Shown: one piece after another, positions 6,729 through 14,798 of the stretch | Numbering within the stretch: the stretch's first letter is position 1 | How the letters are laid out: every line of letters begins with the position of its first letter | IMG/VR virus record: IMGVR_UViG_3300037296_000115 | Span: 1 to 31,733 of that record | DNA from: a virus | Direction: 5' to 3' (one strand) | DNA length: 31,733 nt | The notes under the pieces: generated by a model | What the model was told of the DNA's origin: nothing | What the model saw: only the letters and a program-made list of their open reading frames with translations | Databases searched by the model: none | Position numbers and translations under genes: made by a program

Positions 6729-8029
6729 TTTTCTTTTCCCTTGTCAGTTGCTGGCGCGTCTTTGTCCGGCGCGTCGTCGCGGGTCATATTGGATGGCGGA
6801 TAAAGTTTATCATCGCCCGGCGTGATCGGCAGACGCGCCATGCGCTGCCCAGCGTTCGGCGTCATAAATGGCCCGCCTACGGCCAGCTTGATCGCGCCAT
6901 AAAGTTCTGCCGTCGTCGGCTCTAAAAGCGCTGTGAAGTCATGGCGGAAAAACAGACCCGCCTGACGTTCGGCCTGCGTCAACAGTGCTTGATCATACTG
7001 CGGCTGGATCAGCGCCGACCAATGCATCAGGCAGTCAGTTAGATAGTCGATCGCCTGCTGCTGCCCGTTCGCCTTGACGCCGTTTTCCAGCATCTGCAAC
7101 TTTGAAGGCGGCATCCGGTAAATGCCCGCAATCATTTCACGATCGAATTTTCGGCTCGATAGCAATTCCTGATCAGCTGCTGACAGGTCCAGCTTTTTGA
7201 TATCCTCGCCTTCATTTAGAATTGGAAACGACCCGTCCGTCGGATCCGTCAGCGACGCCTTGATGCGCTGCCCCGATCGCAACCGCGCATCGTTGTCCTC
7301 GTAATCGTCGCGCAGGACGATCGCCGCTTTCGTTGTGCCGCCCGACGCCGTGCGTGCTGCCGCCTCTTGCCCGGCCATCGCTAGGCCCATGCTTTCAGCG
7401 GCAACCATCAGCGGCGATCGATGCGACCAGCCATCAAGCGCAAGGTATCGCATATGGATCATGGATCGATCGCGAGCGCGGCGTTGAAATCCGGCCCCAT
7501 CCTCGAAATCATAAAAACGCACGCGGCCCGATCGCTGCACGCTGACTGTGTCAGGCAACAGCGTGTCAATCAGTTCTAGTTCGCCACCCCCGTCGCGCGG
7601 TGCATAGCCATAAGAGACGCCGCGCAGCGTGAACGAATAGACCATCGCCATTCGAGCGACGACAGCAGGCACACCCGGCGACGATTGCACGTTCATCAGG
7701 TAAATCGCAGGATGACTGAAAACCTGTTTTTCCGTGCCGTCAGCCGCCCGCTGCCATAGCTGCAGCGGCACCTTTGCATGATCGCCCGCAATGTTATTGC
7801 AGCAGGCAAACACCGTGGCGTGACGTTCAGCTGACTGCGGCGTGACGCGCGGCAGCGTTTTAACGCGCGACTGCACACCGCCGCCGCCCCAGCCGATATC
7901 CTGCAGCCAAGGCGCAGGCACGGCGGTGCCGCTGACCTGATCGCCAGTTGCCGCCATTACTGGCGGTTCCAAACGCATTTCAGGTTCCGCGACCGCAGCC
8001 CGGCCAAAGATCCGCCCGATGCCCATCAT
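6725..8029 (-). CDS. portal protein, HK97 family
   Basis: A 434-aa HK97-type portal (PF04860). It has VFACCNNIAGDHAKVPLQLW near 72-92 (the first conserved helix), LLPDTVSVQRSGRVRFYDF, then IHMRYLALDG, and ILNEGEDIKKLDLSAADQELL with MIAGIYRMPPSKLQ, the classic C-terminal portal motifs. Twelve copies form the DNA entry ring and bind the terminase. The start is one of two adjacent ATGs (8029, 8026); both overlap the large-terminase stop. The stop is coupled to the protease start. Confidence 0.95.
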   Translation of the reverse strand: MMGIGRIFGRAAVAEPEMRLEPPVMAATGDQVSGTAVPAPWLQDIGWGGGGVQSRVKTLPRVTPQSAERHATVFACCNNIAGDHAKVPLQLWQRAADGTEKQVFSHPAIYLMNVQSSPGVPAVVARMAMVYSFTLRGVSYGYAPRDGGGELELIDTLLPDTVSVQRSGRVRFYDFEDGAGFQRRARDRSMIHMRYLALDGWSHRSPLMVAAESMGLAMAGQEAAARTASGGTTKAAIVLRDDYEDNDARLRSGQRIKASLTDPTDGSFPILNEGEDIKKLDLSAADQELLSSRKFDREMIAGIYRMPPSKLQMLENGVKANGQQQAIDYLTDCLMHWSALIQPQYDQALLTQAERQAGLFFRHDFTALLEPTTAELYGAIKLAVGGPFMTPNAGQRMARLPITPGDDKLYPPSNMTRDDAPDKDAPATDKGKEK

Positions 8030-9693
8030 ACTGATGCCGCCTCCATTGCTTTCGCCTTCTTTTCATTCGCTTCGGCACGCCCAAGCGCCATGATCGCAGC
8101 GACCGCCGCGTCAATCCGGCCCGTCGATTTCTTCTTGTTTGGCTTTACGTTTTCCGCCGCATCTTCGTCGCGGTGTACGTTGCCGACTTGCCACGCCAGC
8201 ACCGGGTTTCCGCCGTGGCGGATCCGGCCTTGCGCGACCTTTTCTTCAAATCGTTTCATCGGGTTCGACATGGACGCAAATCCCTGCCGATGTTCCAGCA
8301 TTGGAAACCGCTTTTTATCCAGCTTTTCGGCCATGTATTTCATGCCCCACGGATCGTAAGCGACCTCCTGCACGTCGAATTTTGCCCGGATCCAATCCAG
8401 TCTGTTTTCGATTTCCTGTTCGTCGATCGTGCCGCCGTGATGCACCTCCAGCCAGCCAGCATCCCGCCAGCCGACAAACTCGCGCTTTTCAGTCTGCGCC
8501 CGCGCGATGAAACCTTTTGGTCCGGCGGGCAGGAATGTGTAGCAAATCAAATAAACCAGACCGTCGACCGGCACCGCGATCACGATCGCCGTCGTGTCCA
8601 CTTTGTTCGACAGGTCCAACCCTACCCACGCCTTGCGGCCATATAGCATCGCAGGGTCAAACGGCGCGGCCATCAGACCATGATCCCAGACGTCGCGGGC
8701 GATCCAGCTTTCAGCGCCCTCTGTCCACAGGTTCAAGTGAAACCGCCGAAAGTTCGGCATCTGCCCGGCTATCGCCAGGGCCTTATCTGCCGCAGCCTGC
8801 AGGCGGTCGACCGGCTTGGAAATCCCAAGGTTCGGATTGCCCTTGGCCCATGCGATAGGATCCAGCGGGTCGCAGTCGGCAGGCGGTTCGGCAACGTATC
8901 CGAAAAACCGATCGTCAGCCACATCGCCGCGCAGCACGCTTTCTGCATAGGTTCGCAGTTCGCCACACAGCGACCCGCGATCGTGCCCTGCTGTCGTGAT
9001 CACCCAGTCGATCGGCTGCGCCCGCGCGATCATACTTTCGGTCAGGGTTTCCGCTAGTTCGCGATCTGACCAGCGGTGCATTTCGTCGCGCGCCAGAAAT
9101 GACGGGTTAATGCCGTCCGACGAATTGCCGTCGCGGCTGACTGCTTTGATCAGTCCGTCATTGCGCGGCATCGTGATTTCGTGCGTCTGGACCTGCAGCA
9201 GCTGCGACAGCACTGGCGACTTTTTGATGATCCGCTTTAGACCCTTGAACAACAGCCCGGCCTGATCACGCGTTGTCGCGGCGCAGTAGGCTTCCGGCGC
9301 ACTCTCGCCGTCAAATAATTGCGTAAACAGCAGCGGCACCGCCGTGTCAGTCGTCTTGCCGTTTTTCTTGCCGACTTGATGATATGTGTCGACAAACCGG
9401 CGCTGCCCGGTGTCCTCGCGCTTCCATCCAAATACCGACCCATGCCGAAACACTTGCCAAGGCTCTAAGGTCAGCGGGTCGCCTGCTTTCGGGCCGGCGG
9501 TATGCTGCAGCATGTTTGCGAAATTGCAGATCATTGATGCCGCCTGCGGATCGAAATACAGGCCACGATCACGGCCCGTTTCCAAATCCATCAGGTGCCG
9601 TTCGCAGGCCATCCGCACCATATCGCCCGCGACGATTGTGCCATCGACCACGCCTGCAGCATAGCGCGACACCCCATGATCACGCGGATCCAT
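8026..9693 (-). CDS. terL: terminase large subunit, Terminase_1 / HK97-like
   Basis: A 555-aa DNA-packaging motor. The adenine motif LEPWQ is at 76-80, Walker A GKKNGKT at 108-114 and Walker B FLARDE ends at D203/E204. The nuclease domain begins with VGLDLS (D360), continues with YDPWGMKYM and ends with the conserved RIDAAVAAIMALGRA helix. It cuts concatemers and pumps DNA into the head using ATP. It overlaps the small terminase gene by 14 bp. Relatives of this class with an HNH gene beside them usually cut at cos sites with 3' overhangs; here that is inferred, not seen. Confidence 0.96.
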   Translation of the reverse strand: MDPRDHGVSRYAAGVVDGTIVAGDMVRMACERHLMDLETGRDRGLYFDPQAASMICNFANMLQHTAGPKAGDPLTLEPWQVFRHGSVFGWKREDTGQRRFVDTYHQVGKKNGKTTDTAVPLLFTQLFDGESAPEAYCAATTRDQAGLLFKGLKRIIKKSPVLSQLLQVQTHEITMPRNDGLIKAVSRDGNSSDGINPSFLARDEMHRWSDRELAETLTESMIARAQPIDWVITTAGHDRGSLCGELRTYAESVLRGDVADDRFFGYVAEPPADCDPLDPIAWAKGNPNLGISKPVDRLQAAADKALAIAGQMPNFRRFHLNLWTEGAESWIARDVWDHGLMAAPFDPAMLYGRKAWVGLDLSNKVDTTAIVIAVPVDGLVYLICYTFLPAGPKGFIARAQTEKREFVGWRDAGWLEVHHGGTIDEQEIENRLDWIRAKFDVQEVAYDPWGMKYMAEKLDKKRFPMLEHRQGFASMSNPMKRFEEKVAQGRIRHGGNPVLAWQVGNVHRDEDAAENVKPNKKKSTGRIDAAVAAIMALGRAEANEKKAKAMEAASV

Positions 9694-10123
9694 TCTTCAG
9701 TTGCTCCATCATATCCGCAAACAGATCGCCCTGACCGCCGCCCTTGAGGCGGGCTTCATCGACAGGCGACAAACCGAACAGCGCACTATCGCGCCGCATA
9801 GCGTTCATAGCCTCCTGCTGCGCACCCCATGCCGCTGTTTTCTTCTGCTGCAAACCGTTGCGGGTTTTCGTCTCAAACCAGAAACCGTCCACCGCAATCA
9901 CCGCAGTCGCCTGCAGGAAATTCGACACGCTCTCGCAGTAGGCTGAAAATTGGTAGGTATAGGCGGGCTGCAAGCGATCCTTTTGCACCAAATCCGGCGC
10001 TAGTTCGCGCCATACGGCCCGCGCTTGCTCTGACATGAATTCCGGCGCAGCAGGCACCGGGCGGGCAGTGTCGCCGCGCATCGGAATAACGTTTCCGATC
10101 GGGTCTGGCTTACGTCCCTTCAT
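9680..10123 (-). CDS. terS: terminase small subunit, P27 family
   Basis: A 147-aa protein of the P27/Terminase_4 type (PF05119). It opens MKGRKPDPIGNVIPMRGD, has the LTEEARAVWRELAPDL-like helix near residues 33-46 and the WFETKTRNGLQQ segment with the following basic helix. It recognises the packaging site and hands DNA to the large subunit. A strong purine-rich leader (AAGGAAAGGGAAAGG) precedes ATG 10123. The gene follows the HNH nuclease after a 99-bp gap. Confidence 0.92.
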   Translation of the reverse strand: MKGRKPDPIGNVIPMRGDTARPVPAAPEFMSEQARAVWRELAPDLVQKDRLQPAYTYQFSAYCESVSNFLQATAVIAVDGFWFETKTRNGLQQKKTAAWGAQQEAMNAMRRDSALFGLSPVDEARLKGGGQGDLFADMMEQLKNGSA

Positions 10124-10222
10124 GACCTTTCCCTTTCCTTACAGCCCTCAAAATGTGGCTTTTTTCTCCAATTTGCCCTGCGCAAAGAAAATGGTTTCCC
10201 CGCCGGTCTATTTTTGGGGCCC
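10124..10222. other. HNH-terS gap, candidate cos region
   Basis: The 99-bp gap holds the terS leader, a T-rich stretch (10160-10167), a GGGGCCCC palindrome (10216-10223) touching the HNH stop, and a run of eight C just beyond in the HNH coding end. In HNH-containing phages the packaging site often lies beside the HNH and terS genes, so this is the first place to look for cos. Nothing in the sequence alone proves it. Confidence 0.25.
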
Positions 10223-10627
10223 CTAGTTTTCAGATACCCCCCCCACCTTGGCACCGTGAAAAACCTCGCGCGCCGTTTTGCGGTTGTGGCACGAACAACA
10301 AAGCGCCTGCCAATTCGACCGCCGCCAGAACAAATTCACGTCGCCCTTGTGCGGCTCAATGTGATCCGTCACCCGCGCTGGCACGATCGCGCCAAGTTCG
10401 CCGCAGTCGACGCACAGCGGGTTCCGCTTCAAGTATCGCTTAGACGCGGCCACCCATTGTGGATTGCTATACAGCGCACGCCAGCTTGCAGCGTGCTCTG
10501 TCTGCTGCGCTGCCTTGCGCCGGGCGATCAGCTTGTCGCGCCGCGCCCGATCGTGCTGATCACAATGCGGCGCGCCATCGATCGCCAAATCATCGCACCC
10601 CGGCGCAACGCACATCAGTCGCGCCAT
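10223..10627 (-). CDS. HNH endonuclease next to terminase
   Basis: A 134-aa HNH protein. The N-terminus has a small Cys/His cluster (MCVAPGC near 5-11, HCDQH near 21-25). The nuclease part has CVDC at 72-75, TDHIEPH with H89, SNWQALC with N105 and CSCHNRK with H114, matching the HNH/ββα-metal fold with a structural zinc. HNH proteins encoded beside the terminase in HK97-type phages work with it for cos cleavage. ATG 10627 is chosen because GGGGG lies 7 bases upstream; the open frame to 10702 crosses a hairpin. Confidence 0.9.
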   Translation of the reverse strand: MARLMCVAPGCDDLAIDGAPHCDQHDRARRDKLIARRKAAQQTEHAASWRALYSNPQWVAASKRYLKRNPLCVDCGELGAIVPARVTDHIEPHKGDVNLFWRRSNWQALCCSCHNRKTAREVFHGAKVGGVSEN

Positions 10628-10647
10628 GCCGCACCCCCAAACACAAA

Positions 10648-10677
10648 GCGCCCGCGCGGTATTATACCGGCGGGCGC
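10648..10677 (-). promoter_or_regulatory. hairpin with embedded TATAAT before the HNH gene
   Basis: GCGCCCGC then CGGTAT pairs with ATACCG then GCGGGCGC as a 14-bp stem with one bulged G and a one-base loop. On the minus strand a TTTGTGTTT tract follows, which fits a terminator for the upstream early genes. The same palindrome contains a perfect TATAAT on the minus strand with GAGACA 16 bases upstream, which fits a late promoter. Either reading places the early/late border here. Confidence 0.5.
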
Positions 10678-10766
10678 AAATCTGTCTCGTGTTGTATGGC
10701 AAGGGGGCTAGAATTCGTCAACGTCTTTTTTCATACGCAAGCTGCAGCGCCTACCGACTTGCGGGC

Positions 10767-11438
10767 CTAGGGTGCCTGCCAAGGCTTCATCGGCGGCATC
10801 GCATCCGTCACCACCCACGCCGACAGATCGCGGCCCAGCTGAAACGTCGTGCGCAATTCCAACAGCGCCGACCACCATTGCAGATAGGCGCGGCGCTTGG
10901 CTGCGATTGTGGATGCGGTTCCGACAATCGTGACCGGGCAATATAGCACAGGCTCCTCGGCCACACCGCCACGTCGCCGCGTGCGCTGCACTGCAGGCCA
11001 TCCGGCATCGCCCAGACCAGCCGCGTCGGCGGTATTGGAAAACAAGCCGTGACGGTTTTGCATGTAGCTAACTGGCGCGATCGACTGTTCGACGTGCCAA
11101 TCGGGGCAACGCCCGGCCCGCGCCAGTTCCACGATATCGACCGCCATGCGCCGACCGCCGCAGCCCTCTGGCAACGTCGCCAGCGCTGCCGCGATCAGGT
11201 CGGCGTCCGGGTGCGGATCAGACCGGCCACCGCCGTCGACCTTGCACCCGACCCGGCAGCGTTCCATCAAAATCGCTTCCATGCCCATGTGTGACCGACG
11301 CCCGCTTGCCTCTGACGCCAGATCGTCAAAGTCCAGCTGCGCGAACTCTGACCGAAAAGCCCAGATGATCAGCGGCCAGATACCGATTTCCCGCGCCGAG
11401 CCGCGCGACGCCCGCACCATTGCCCGATCGACCATCAT
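10767..11438 (-). CDS. conserved phage protein of unknown function
   Basis: A 223-aa protein, not assigned to a named family. The N-terminus (REIGIWPLIIWAFRSEFAQLDF) is hydrophobic and helical. The centre has several Cys and His (RCRVGCKVDGG; CPDWHVE), and the C-terminus ends in RRAYLQWWSALLELR with VTDAMPPMKPW, a pattern I recall from hypothetical proteins of alphaproteobacterial phages. It overlaps the preceding gene by ATGA (11435-11438), so they are co-translated. It is the last gene before the early/late hairpin. A role in replication or late control is possible but not shown. Confidence 0.75.
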   Translation of the reverse strand: MMVDRAMVRASRGSAREIGIWPLIIWAFRSEFAQLDFDDLASEASGRRSHMGMEAILMERCRVGCKVDGGGRSDPHPDADLIAAALATLPEGCGGRRMAVDIVELARAGRCPDWHVEQSIAPVSYMQNRHGLFSNTADAAGLGDAGWPAVQRTRRRGGVAEEPVLYCPVTIVGTASTIAAKRRAYLQWWSALLELRTTFQLGRDLSAWVVTDAMPPMKPWQAP

Positions 11439-12094
11439 GCCGCCCGCCCCGCGCTCTTGCCCTGCACCGCGCGCTTATCCTGACCCGCATCGATAATCGC
11501 ACGGATCCGCTGCTGCTGGCGCAGATACCATTCCAGCCACTGCCGATCGTCAGGATCAGCTGCGCCGCGCCCCAGTTGTTCACGCACCCGCGTCGCCCGG
11601 CGCGCATTGTCAGACGCCTGCAACTTAATTTTGTCCATATCATAGGGCAAAGGCGGGCGACCGGTGCGCGCCAGATGCAGACCCAATTCGACCTCGAAAC
11701 CGCCAGCGATGGCGGGCGGACCTTCGATGGACGCCAGCCAGCTGGACACGATCGGGAATTCAACAGGTGGCGGCGTCTGCAGCGCCTTCGCTTCGGTAAG
11801 GATTGCAGCCTCTGACCAGATCGCGCCGCGCGGTCGATCGACAGCGTTCTGCACAATCAATTCTGCCAGCGTCTGCAGGTTCACCGGGTCAAGATACGCC
11901 AAGCGCTCGCACAACCGCGCCCGCATGGCATCGTGATCGCCAGCAGACTGCCGACGTGGTCGCACCATTCCCGCCTGATCCAGCCTATCGAACAGCAAAG
12001 CCCGCACCCGCGCACGCGCTTCTGCCCGGCCTTCACTTGCCCCGCTGTCGCTTTGCCCTGTTGCTTTGTCTTGCGCTTCCATATCGCACCCCAT
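11435..12094 (-). CDS. conserved phage protein of unknown function
   Basis: A 219-aa protein. Residues 1-45 are charged and probably disordered. A helical core follows (AMRARLCERLAYLDPVNLQTLAELI), then VSSWLASIEGPPAIAGGFEVEL and LARTGRPPLPYDMDKIKL, and a basic helical C-terminus (EWYLRQQQRIRAII). No catalytic motif is recognised. It is the first gene after the AT-rich iteron-like gap, so it could act in replication initiation. ATG 12094 and 12082 (MEAQDK, preceded by GGGGTG) are both possible starts. Confidence 0.75.
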   Translation of the reverse strand: MGCDMEAQDKATGQSDSGASEGRAEARARVRALLFDRLDQAGMVRPRRQSAGDHDAMRARLCERLAYLDPVNLQTLAELIVQNAVDRPRGAIWSEAAILTEAKALQTPPPVEFPIVSSWLASIEGPPAIAGGFEVELGLHLARTGRPPLPYDMDKIKLQASDNARRATRVREQLGRGAADPDDRQWLEWYLRQQQRIRAIIDAGQDKRAVQGKSAGRAA

Positions 12095-12309
12095 TCTAAG
12101 CCTGCACCGTTTGCCAAATTATCCACAGCCTGCGTTCGCCGTGCCGCCTAATGTCTTTTCATTTCATGTCTTTTCTTTTCCTTTTAGCGGTCACGGAAAG
12201 AGGCGAAATAAAAAGCGCATCACGCGCAATTCCGAAAAATTCTGTATTAATTCCGTAAATTTTCGTGACGTTTTCGTAAATTTGTGTGACCGTCACACTT
12301 TCGCACAGA
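12095..12309. promoter_or_regulatory. AT-rich gap with iteron-like repeats and palindrome (candidate origin or operator)
   Basis: This 215-bp noncoding stretch is unusually AT-rich for this genome. It holds three tandem 21-bp units (12228-12248, 12249-12269, 12270-12290) around the core TTCCGTAAATTTTCGTGAC; units 2 and 3 match at about 16 of 21 positions and unit 1 is weaker. They run into a perfect palindrome GTGTGACCGTCACAC (12284-12298). A pyrimidine-rich run (12150-12185) lies beside it. The pattern suits a replication origin or a regulated promoter for the 12094 gene. Confidence 0.5.
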
Positions 12310-12915
12310 TCACGAACGGCCCATCGACACCGCGTCCAACGCCTGCCGCACGGCCAATTCGGTGCGGTATCCGGTGCAATGATTGATCAACCACGCGTCG
12401 ACCTGTTCGACCAGCTGGCGATCGTCAGCCTGCCGCGATAGGCCCATCGCCCGCAGCCGCGCCTCCAGATCCTTAACCGCCTTCGCAGCCTTGCGCGCCT
12501 GCCGTTCGGCATCCCGATCGCGACGCGTGTCGATCGCCTCGCTGGCGACCTCTGTGACGACGTGATGCATCAGCCGCACCTGATCACCAGCACGGCACGG
12601 CACCCAATGGCGCAGCGGTGAAACCTCGCGGTCGCATAGCACTTTGAAATGCTCAAACGTGATACCCAGCAGGCGCGCGATCAGCTTGTGATCCGTCGGC
12701 AGCGTGCCGACCGGCGATTGATCCTGCGCGATCATAAACAATTCCAGAATAGCGGCGCGCACTTCCATATCAGCCAGCAGCCGCGTATCGCTGCCAAGCC
12801 AGCGGCGGAAATACATTGGCAAAAAGAAATGGCTTTCCAGCCGTTCATCTGCGGCGATCGGATAGATCGGCAGATCATCGACACTTGTCGCGATCGACAG
12901 CTGCGGCGCGATCAT
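12310..12915 (-). CDS. DUF1376-like protein, candidate replication protein
   Basis: A 201-aa protein. Residues 28-110 resemble the winged-helix DUF1376 domain found in phage replication proteins: HFFLPMYFRRWLGSDTRLL, EVRAAILELFMIAQDQSPVG, then TLPTDHKLIARLLGI. A charged coiled-coil segment (about 130-160, Arg/Ala/Glu-rich) and a final helix follow. No primase, helicase or polymerase is visible elsewhere, so this is the best candidate to steer host replication to the phage. It overlaps the HTH gene upstream by ATGA, and the iteron-like gap follows directly. Confidence 0.65.
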   Translation of the reverse strand: MIAPQLSIATSVDDLPIYPIAADERLESHFFLPMYFRRWLGSDTRLLADMEVRAAILELFMIAQDQSPVGTLPTDHKLIARLLGITFEHFKVLCDREVSPLRHWVPCRAGDQVRLMHHVVTEVASEAIDTRRDRDAERQARKAAKAVKDLEARLRAMGLSRQADDRQLVEQVDAWLINHCTGYRTELAVRQALDAVSMGRS

Positions 12916-13283
12916 GCTGCAACCCCCGACAATTCATCGCGACGCGCCAGCGCCTGCAAACGGCAGCGCACCGATACCGGCTTGCGCCCGATCGCCCGCG
13001 CGATTTCCGTGATCGTCGCACCGTCGACGCGCATCGACACGGCCCGCGCATCCTCTGCCCGCGTAAACAGCCGCACTAGATGATTGCCGCGCCGCACGAC
13101 CCGCGTGCGGTTTAGGAAAACGACAGGCCCGTCGCCAAGCGACACGCCCTGCGCCAAACAGTGATACTCGACAGCGCCGCGCGTCATGTCCAGATCCGCC
13201 GCGATCCGCGACAGGCCATGCCCTTGCGCACGGCGATCGACAGCTGCAGCGATCTGCGCTTCGGAATACTTGCGACCCGGCAT
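12912..13283 (-). CDS. double helix-turn-helix DNA-binding protein
   Basis: A 123-aa protein with two HTH-like segments. The first is YSEAQIAAAVDRRAQGHGLS with the recognition helix in RIAADLDMTRGAVEYHC (residues 6-43). The second is ATITEIARAIGRKPVSVRCRLQ near 95-116. Both have the typical Ala/Ile-x-x-hydrophobic spacing and a likely role in transcription control or replication. ATG 13283 overlaps the previous stop as TGATG. The longer frame to 13466 has no ribosome site and lies over that gene. Confidence 0.75.
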   Translation of the reverse strand: MPGRKYSEAQIAAAVDRRAQGHGLSRIAADLDMTRGAVEYHCLAQGVSLGDGPVVFLNRTRVVRRGNHLVRLFTRAEDARAVSMRVDGATITEIARAIGRKPVSVRCRLQALARRDELSGVAA

Positions 13284-13576
13284 CAGCTTGCCCCCGCGTT
13301 CTGCGTCGCAGGCTCGGCAGACTTGCGCGACCAGTCGGCGCATTCGGCAGCATTGCGCCCGCCGCGCACATCGCCGCCCAGCTTGGCGCACGGCCCCTCC
13401 GAAACGATCTTGTCGCCGCCGAAATGCGCGCAGACACCGCAGACCCGGCGCAGATGCATCGGGCAACCCGGCGTCAAAGGGTTGCGGTCACTAGGGCGCA
13501 TCTGCACCGCCGGACGATACCCGCCCGCGCTTTCAAAAATGAAACGGCCCGTATTTTTAAGCTGACCCTTTGCCAT
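13283..13576 (-). CDS. small cysteine-rich (zinc-type) protein
   Basis: A 97-aa protein. It opens MAKGQLKNTGRFIF. Cysteines cluster in the second half: CPMHLRRVCGVCAHFGG, then GPCAKLGG and AECADW, which suggests a metal-binding fold. Similar small proteins occur in phage early regions but I do not recognise a family. ATG 13576 is chosen because AAGGAA lies 8 bases upstream; the TTG at 13582 lies in the previous stop. It is followed by the HTH gene with a TGATG overlap. Confidence 0.7.
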   Translation of the reverse strand: MAKGQLKNTGRFIFESAGGYRPAVQMRPSDRNPLTPGCPMHLRRVCGVCAHFGGDKIVSEGPCAKLGGDVRGGRNAAECADWSRKSAEPATQNAGAS

Positions 13577-13578
13577 GA

Positions 13579-13992
13579 TCAAAATTCCTTATTGGTAAAT
13601 TGGTTGCTGGCCCGAACGGACCACGCGGGAACCGGCACCAGACCATCAGCCCGCGCCGCCAGCATCGATCCCCAGCGGTGCCCATTCAGCGCCCGCGCTT
13701 CGGCCCGCCAGTCTGGCGACCGGGCATCGACATGCAGGACGATCAGCCCCAATCGGCAGCAGACCGTCACGCAAAGATCACGGCCCTGCACCTGCAGGAT
13801 CTGCAGACTGCCAGCGCCGATTGTGAAAATGTTTAGGCTGCGGCTGGCGACAGCGACGTCGCCCTGCAGCGCTTCGATCACCTCCGACGACAGCCGTGTC
13901 GCGGCAGCAGTCGGCACGACGTAAATGACCGTTTGGCCCTCGCGCGCCAAAACGACAGCACGCGCCAGACAAGGCGTGATCACCCCGATCAT
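13579..13992 (-). CDS. unknown early protein
   Basis: A 137-aa protein with no recognised family. The sequence has alternating hydrophobic strands (TVIYVVPTAAA, DVAVASRSLNIFTIG, LQILQVQGRDLCVTVCC, GLIVLHVDA), suggesting an alpha/beta fold. The order strand, VVPTAAATRL loop, helix is loosely like the second motif region of a nucleotide-binding fold, but no Walker A is present. It overlaps the zinc-finger gene upstream by ATGA and is part of the tightly packed leftward early operon. Confidence 0.65.
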   Translation of the reverse strand: MIGVITPCLARAVVLAREGQTVIYVVPTAAATRLSSEVIEALQGDVAVASRSLNIFTIGAGSLQILQVQGRDLCVTVCCRLGLIVLHVDARSPDWRAEARALNGHRWGSMLAARADGLVPVPAWSVRASNQFTNKEF

Positions 13993-14387
13993 GCGCGACC
14001 ACCCGCAGCGATGCGGCGGCGATCGCGATCAGCAGCCCATGCGCTTTGCACCTGCGTCAGATACCGGCGCGCAGCTGCACACAATGCCGCCTCTGGCGTG
14101 CCCGCCTTGGCATATTTATGCCGACGCCACGTCAAAAGCGCCGGTGCCAGCTTGTGCCCCACGGCGCGCGCCTCATTCACCGCAACGCGGCGGCAAGCGT
14201 CGCCGCAATACTTTTGCCAAGGCGTCGACGGCGTGAATTCAACGCTGCAGCCGGGATTGTCACAAACACCCGCCGCGTGCATCGGGCAGGCGGTCAATTC
14301 TGGCTCGCACGCAACCTCGAACGGCTCTACGTCTAGATGCAGTGTCACCGCATTTTCGACAGGACGCACTGCGCGACAGGCGGTCAT
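13989..14387 (-). CDS. small zinc-finger protein
   Basis: A 132-aa protein. The centre (about residues 41-67) has CDNPGC, then about 15 residues later YCGDACRR, giving two Cys pairs typical of a treble-clef-like zinc site. The rest is basic and helical (KLAPALLTWRRHKYAKAG; AARRYLTQVQSAW). It probably binds nucleic acid. The start ATG 14387 overlaps the previous stop as ATGA, and its stop overlaps the next ATG the same way. Confidence 0.75.
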   Translation of the reverse strand: MTACRAVRPVENAVTLHLDVEPFEVACEPELTACPMHAAGVCDNPGCSVEFTPSTPWQKYCGDACRRVAVNEARAVGHKLAPALLTWRRHKYAKAGTPEAALCAAARRYLTQVQSAWAADRDRRRIAAGGRA

Positions 14388-14629
14388 TGCGACACCTTGA
14401 ACGCGGCCTGCGCGCCCTGCATCAGAAAACCGAAATCAAAAAAACCGGCGGGGCGATGCGGGAGGAATGCACCGCGCCCGCCGGTGCCGATCGGCGCTGC
14501 CACACCGGATCGGCAGTCAGGCGACAGACGACGCGCCCCAGACGCGCCCCCCGCCACCCGGCAAACCCCGATCGACGCAGCACCGGCACCCAAAACGGCG
14601 GCGACGATCAGGGATTTCGGCGACAGCAT
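14384..14629 (-). CDS. small protein with hydrophobic N-terminus
   Basis: An ~81-aa protein if it starts at ATG 14629 (MLSPKSLIVAAVLGAGAASIGVC), which gives an N-terminal membrane or signal segment followed by a Cys and then a Gly/Arg-rich tail. ATG 14680 or 14737 would lengthen it. No start has a clear ribosome site. The stop is coupled to the zinc-finger gene by ATGA, which supports a real gene. If the segment is a signal peptide, Cys21 might be a lipid-attachment site, but the lipobox is poor. Confidence 0.45.
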   Translation of the reverse strand: MLSPKSLIVAAVLGAGAASIGVCRVAGGASGARRLSPDCRSGVAAPIGTGGRGAFLPHRPAGFFDFGFLMQGAQAAFKVSQ

Positions 14630-14709
14630 CGGAAAGTTTTCCAAGACGCTGCCGCTGTTATTGATAGGGTGACCGGCCATAATCAGCGACGACCGGAAAG
14701 TTTTCCAAG
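14630..14709. repeat. pair of 16-bp direct repeats, operator-like
   Basis: CGGAAAGTTTTCCAAG occurs exactly at 14630-14645 and again at 14694-14709, 64 bp apart. Each copy contains the inverted repeat GGAAA-GT-TTTCC. A related CGGAAAACTTTT occurs at 15032-15043 near the start of the next gene. The pair lies upstream of the best start of the 14384-14629 gene and may bind a regulator such as the Cro-like or HTH proteins. Confidence 0.5.
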
Positions 14710-14798
14710 GCGACGGGCGGCAGAAGCCGCCCACCACTTGCCAAACGTCGCGACGTGCGTCGCCGTCCAGAATTCTGCCATAAACAACTTAAAGCGCA

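Noticed and set aside
12934-13437. 167-aa minus-strand ORF overlapping the HTH gene
   Set aside because: Arg/Cys-rich frame; the 123-aa HTH frame has coupled start and motifs.
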